DNA of 64,000 nt from positions 6,001,036 through 6,065,035 of the forward strand of contig OX335643.1 in assembly GCA_946894095.1 (NCBI GenBank), in the 5' to 3' direction. The DNA comes from Incurvaria masculella. Taxonomy: Eukaryota > Arthropoda > Insecta > Lepidoptera > Incurvariidae. Of the stretch, positions 61,901-64,000 are shown one piece after another (position 1 is the stretch's first letter; the number at the start of each line of letters is the position of its first letter). Below the pieces are notes generated by a model. It did not search any database, was not told the DNA's origin, and saw nothing but the letters and a program-made list of their open reading frames with translations. The position numbers were made by a program, and so were the translations under genes.

Positions 61901-62893
61901 CTCACCGATACTCATTTCCAACAAATGCAGGTAAGTTCTGACAATGATGATGAAATCCAACTTCTTATTAAACAAATAAAAAAAGGCTGGCCTAAAAACA
62001 AACATTTACTGGTTGACATATTAAAGCCCTACTGGAACGTTAAGGAAGAATTAACAATAGCCTATGGCTTAGTGTGGAAAGGAAATAAAATTATAATACC
62101 GAAAACAATGAGGCGTGATATGTTGAAAAACATTCACATTGGTCACATGGGACTAGAAAAATGTAAATTACGAGCTAGAGAAATTATGTACTGGCCGAAC
62201 ATGAACTTTCAGCTTCAGGACATGATATCCAACTGCCAGGCTTGCCTAACATACAGACGGGAAAATAGTAAAGAAACCTTGCTCCAACATAAAGTCCCAG
62301 AGCTACCTTGGTCCAAAATAGGAACTGACCTATTTCAATATAAAGGCGAGAACTATCTTCTAGTTATTGACTACTTTAGTAAGTTTATAGAAGTAACGCA
62401 CCTTAAGTCAACCACCTCAGAAAACATTATAAAAAATTTAAAAATAATATTCAGTAGACAGGGCATTCCAAACATTGTAATGTCGGATTGTGGTCCGCAA
62501 TACTCGTCTGAAGTATTCAGAGAGTTCGCTAACGAATGGAAATTCACACATGTCACATCTTCCCCACGATATCCTCAGTCCAATGGTCAGACAGAACGTG
62601 CTGTACAGATAGTAAAAAACATGCTTAAAAAGACCGATTTTAACAAGAATGATTTCAGATTAGCACTGTTAGAATATTTAAATACTCCCCTCGACAACAT
62701 CATAGCATCCCCAGCAGAATTATTAAACAGTCGGAAGCTTAGGAGCATTTTACCTACCAATCAAAAACTTTTGAAACCCAAACTTCAGAAAAATGTTCAT
62801 GCTAACCTAAAGGCCAGACAAACACAACAAAAAATCTATTATGACAAGACAGCTAATGAAAAATCAAAAAGTCAAAGTACGTATGGAAAATAA
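59000..62893 (+). CDS. Gag-Pol polyprotein of the LTR retrotransposon
   Basis: From ATG 59,000, about 1,297 residues. Gag: a capsid-like helical domain, then a Gly/Arg-rich stretch and two zinc knuckles (CKKCGTVHNKFQC near residue 324, CRQCSRFNHYSRMC after it). Protease: Asp396 in KLDTGASVNVLP. RT: STLDASSGFWQIRL, then FIDD with Asp676-677. RNase H: ISVDASQSGLGG and ETDHKPL. Integrase: an HHCC region (HIGHMGLEKC ... CQAC), then Asp1110, Asp1163 and Glu1199 with the D,35,E spacing. The frame stops at 62,893, but typical integrase tail sequence follows in another frame, so the C-terminus is displaced by a frameshift near 62,860-62,890. Confidence 0.92.
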   Translation: MEAGLPPPPPFSFENNLTNVTSGNLSKDWQKWRKYFEVYYIACELNEKPDKVQVNILLHLIGEQCREVYEQFTETFAKVKDLLQRFDTYFQPKKNITVERHKFFTRVQKDSECIEQYVYELGKMAGNCEFGILKNDLVKDILICGVRETAIRERLLREADLNLEKALDICRAAEMARVHAKDILKTEQVDTVCKDNNTVVSCDCEQCGGVVCWVGQRRNQATRASGDGGGFGGRSDGGVWRDRFHRNGNTGNFRGRGQRAVNVTGDSGGVSHTDASGLLRRGCSGNSSHGEGLGSSGGCVRAGSTPARSGTHRPPFQAPDHRECKKCGTVHNKFQCPAYGKKCRQCSRFNHYSRMCVYHIAENESSEQVIYGLTDHDKGWSLSLLINKSEILFKLDTGASVNVLPLRYLQQISVLPTSLLETNTKLHGYSGSLITVLGKCRLKFAYKDQEYILEFIVADVPSPPILGIEACQELNVIQRAMSLSATDTAMRQGITSEYADVFQGLGCLPTEYKIVLNKNIPPVVHAPRKLPLALRDSVKAKLREMEQQEIIEKVEGPTDWVNSMTVVKKANGELRICLDPRDLNKAIKREHFKRPTLDELVSNLSNAKYFSTLDASSGFWQIRLHPTSTDLCTFNTAFGRYKFLRLPYGISSASEVFHKAVFTFMDDLEGVCIFIDDILIFGKTKKEHDLRLKKVLQRCREINLKLNLEKCKFGLSELKYLGHKITKHGIQPDESHISAVKNMPIPKNSKDVERFLGLVTYVGTFIPSLSEKTEPLRELLKKDIEWHWDERHQKCFESLKASLTTSPILQYYSLEKPVRISVDASQSGLGGCLLQDGLPVSYISRSLTKAEKNYAQIEKELLAVVFACEKFYTYVYGRADITIETDHKPLISIIKKPIAHAPARLQRMLMRLQPYTFELVYTPGKFLYIADTLSRAYQTRATDGQSSEYSDEREVQAQVRVITTSNSLTDTHFQQMQVSSDNDDEIQLLIKQIKKGWPKNKHLLVDILKPYWNVKEELTIAYGLVWKGNKIIIPKTMRRDMLKNIHIGHMGLEKCKLRAREIMYWPNMNFQLQDMISNCQACLTYRRENSKETLLQHKVPELPWSKIGTDLFQYKGENYLLVIDYFSKFIEVTHLKSTTSENIIKNLKIIFSRQGIPNIVMSDCGPQYSSEVFREFANEWKFTHVTSSPRYPQSNGQTERAVQIVKNMLKKTDFNKNDFRLALLEYLNTPLDNIIASPAELLNSRKLRSILPTNQKLLKPKLQKNVHANLKARQTQQKIYYDKTANEKSKSQSTYGK

Positions 62894-63188
62894 ATGGGTC
62901 CCTGGGGTTATAACACGGAGGTTAAGGGAACGGTCCTATGTAGTTTGCCTAAATGCTGGAAATCAGATAGTGCGCAATCGTCGTCACATAATTGTTGACT
63001 CAGCGCACCGCCTTGACACTGAACCACATTTTTCAGACTTAGATGAAATAGCCTTGCCTCGGAGGCGAGCATTGCCGCTGGCTCCCGTGTCCCCACCAAC
63101 CCATGTTGTGCCCAACAATGAACCATATGTTACTTGTTTTGGCAGGACGGTGAGAGTTCCTGATCGACTGAACTATAGCCGGTTTTAA
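62841..63188 (+). pseudogene. Integrase C-terminal tail in a shifted frame
   Basis: An overlapping frame reads KVKVRMENKWVPGVITRRL, YVVCLNAGNQIVRNRRHII and ends PDRLNYSRF. This SH3-like basic tail belongs at the end of the integrase in this kind of element. It lies in a different frame from the 1,297-residue polyprotein, with the shift in a lysine/AAA-rich stretch near 62,860-62,880. Either a recent indel broke the pol frame or it is reached by frameshifting. A separate gene is unlikely. Confidence 0.7.
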
Positions 63189-63529
63189 GAACAATAAATA
63201 AAAAATGCATGAAATCAAATTAATTTATTGTTATACTTACTGAATTATTCAATGTACATATATTAATTAAGAATATGGATACACTTATGAAATAGTTTTG
63301 AATACAAAGTTCTAGATGTAATGTATTTTTGCAATTTGCACATAGTCTGAATTTTAGTTGTTTATTTTGTGTCAATGTTATTTTGAATTTACTATGTTTA
63401 TATCACACAATAATTTTTCTTAGAATCATTGCATGTGATTTGAAATTATTTATTATTTTAGCAAAAAAAAAAAAAAAAAACAAAAAAAAAAAAAAAAGAT
63501 TTGCATGTCATAAATTTTATTAAATTATT
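63189..63529. other. LTR element 3' untranslated region
   Basis: AT-rich and non-coding, with an A-run interrupted by C at 63,462-63,497. No env-like frame. Confidence 0.7.
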
Positions 63530-63540
63530 AGAAAGGGGGA
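63530..63540 (+). other. Polypurine tract
   Basis: AGAAAGGGGGA directly before the 3' LTR, the expected plus-strand primer for reverse transcription. Confidence 0.85.
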
Positions 63541-63645
63541 TGTCAGGTGTGGGTAGTTATAAATATATGCACTGCCATTTCTTATGAAATAAAATCAGTC
63601 TATTGTCGAACACCGTGTTTCAATCATCGCCTCCTAACACGAACA
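63541..63645 (+). repeat. 3' LTR, 105 bp
   Basis: Base-for-base identical to 58,801-58,905. Confidence 0.92.
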
Positions 63646-64000
63646 CAAGCGACTTCGTGCACCTTAAGAAAACATTTCCTGAAGATAATTTATTTGAATG
63701 CATTCGTGAAAAAGGATTTTATCCGTACGAATATATGGACACATGTGAAAAATATGAAGAAAGGGATCTACCAGATCATTCAGCTTTTTATAATCAGTTA
63801 ACTTCCTCAAATATTACAAATGCTGAGTATGCACACGTAGAAAAAGTTTGGTCCACTTTTAAAATAAAAGACTTAGGCGAATATACAGACCTATATTTAA
63901 AATGTTATGTACTTTTGTTGTGCGATGTATTTGAAAATTTCCGCAACATGAGTTTAAAATATTACAAGCTGGACCCAGCCTATTATGTCACATCTCCAGG
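63646..64000 (+). pseudogene. Polinton DNA polymerase B, continuation after the LTR element
   Basis: Begins with the second CAAGC target copy and reads open to the window edge: DFVHLKKTFPEDNLFECIRE, then FKIKDLGEYTDLYLKCYVLL, DVFENFRNMS and YKLDPAYYVTSPG. This is the end of the exonuclease domain and the start of the polymerase domain. The frame matches the 5' part when the insert and one target copy are disregarded. At the expected Exo III position (pattern YxxxD) the sequence is Y-L-K-C-Y, so the aspartate appears replaced by tyrosine. The rest lies outside the window. Confidence 0.85.

Larger units (their letters stand above)
58801..63645 (+). mobile_element. Complete Ty3/Gypsy-type LTR retrotransposon, nested in the Polinton
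   Basis: 4,845 bases with 105-base LTRs (TGTCAGG...CGAACA) that are identical at both ends, a primer site directly after the 5' LTR, a single gag-pol frame, and a purine tract before the 3' LTR. Enzyme order (protease, RT, RNase H, integrase) puts it in Ty3/Gypsy. No envelope gene is present. Very short LTRs and a fused gag-pol recall the Mag-like lineage first known from silkworm, though I cannot confirm the clade. It is very recent by LTR identity. Confidence 0.93.
48300..64000. mobile_element. Polinton/Maverick DNA transposon, right end outside window
   Basis: One cluster holds all the diagnostic Polinton genes: integrase, protein-primed DNA polymerase B, packaging ATPase, adenain-like cysteine protease, double jelly-roll capsid and penton-like protein. 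They form two divergent groups about a spacer at 55.1-56.0 kb. Nearly all frames are open. Damage seen is a frameshift at about 48.65 kb and an LTR retrotransposon in the polymerase. The left limit is approximate (after gene B sequence and before the first gene stop at 48,339). The element is host-genome DNA. Such elements may form virus-like particles, but that is not shown here. Confidence 0.9.

Noticed and set aside
63189..63540. Envelope gene for the LTR element
   Set aside because: Only 350 AT-rich bases lie between the integrase tail and the 3' LTR, with no open frame of suitable size.

Overview
The window looks like nuclear DNA of an insect, most likely a lepidopteran. It is AT-rich and intron-rich, crowded with non-LTR retrotransposons, tRNA-headed SINE-like repeats and TIR/MITE elements. 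It carries the GGGTTCCGTACC...CACTTGGCCGG dispersed repeat familiar from moths and butterflies, and a short interstitial run of the insect telomere unit CCTAA. No prokaryotic feature is present. The species cannot be named from the sequence.

Layout. 1-1.1 kb: a 5'-truncated LINE on the minus strand, then a SINE-like repeat and a fragment of an S28 serine-protease gene. 3.9-5.5 kb: another truncated LINE (reverse transcriptase, minus) abutting an LTR-like block (5.49-5.92 kb). 6.06-7.44 kb: an intact, intronless S28 (prolylcarboxypeptidase-like) secreted protease. 9.2-12 kb: a LINE with a large internal deletion. 13.9-22.4 kb: gene A, nine phase-consistent exons on the plus strand. 22.7-30 kb: mobile-element debris. 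30.0-47.2 kb: gene B on the minus strand, eleven recognisable exons, 5' end missing. A tandem satellite split by a truncated LINE (32.0-35.3 kb) and many MITEs fill its introns. 48.3-64.0 kb: a Polinton/Maverick element, running off the right edge, with a complete Ty3/Gypsy-type LTR retrotransposon (58,801-63,645) inserted in its DNA polymerase gene.

The two host genes of most interest, A and B, are tail-to-tail paralogues. They encode apparently secreted proteins that combine immunoglobulin domains with the SH3-like repeat otherwise known from the Mind bomb/HERC2 ubiquitin ligases, and end in a shared short helical tail. Gene A reads signal peptide-Mib repeat-Ig-Ig-tail. Gene B reads (Ig)-Mib-Ig-Mib-Ig-tail. 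Intron phases repeat from module to module, so the family appears to have grown by exon-cassette duplication. I know of no described protein with this architecture, and it is the best candidate for an undescribed system here.

The Polinton carries two divergent gene groups. Minus strand: packaging ATPase, a conserved acidic/basic protein, a coiled-coil fibre-like protein, a chromodomain integrase, a PLA2-like capsid protein, a cysteine protease, a penton-like protein, a tiny basic ORF, the double jelly-roll major capsid protein and a small Cys-rich protein broken by a frameshift. Plus strand: an unrecognised spliced gene, then protein-primed DNA polymerase B. Several minus-strand genes overlap by one to four bases at stop/start codons. 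Most reading frames are open, so the element is young or recently functional. The nested LTR element has identical 105-bp LTRs and a 5-bp target duplication, so it is a very recent insertion.
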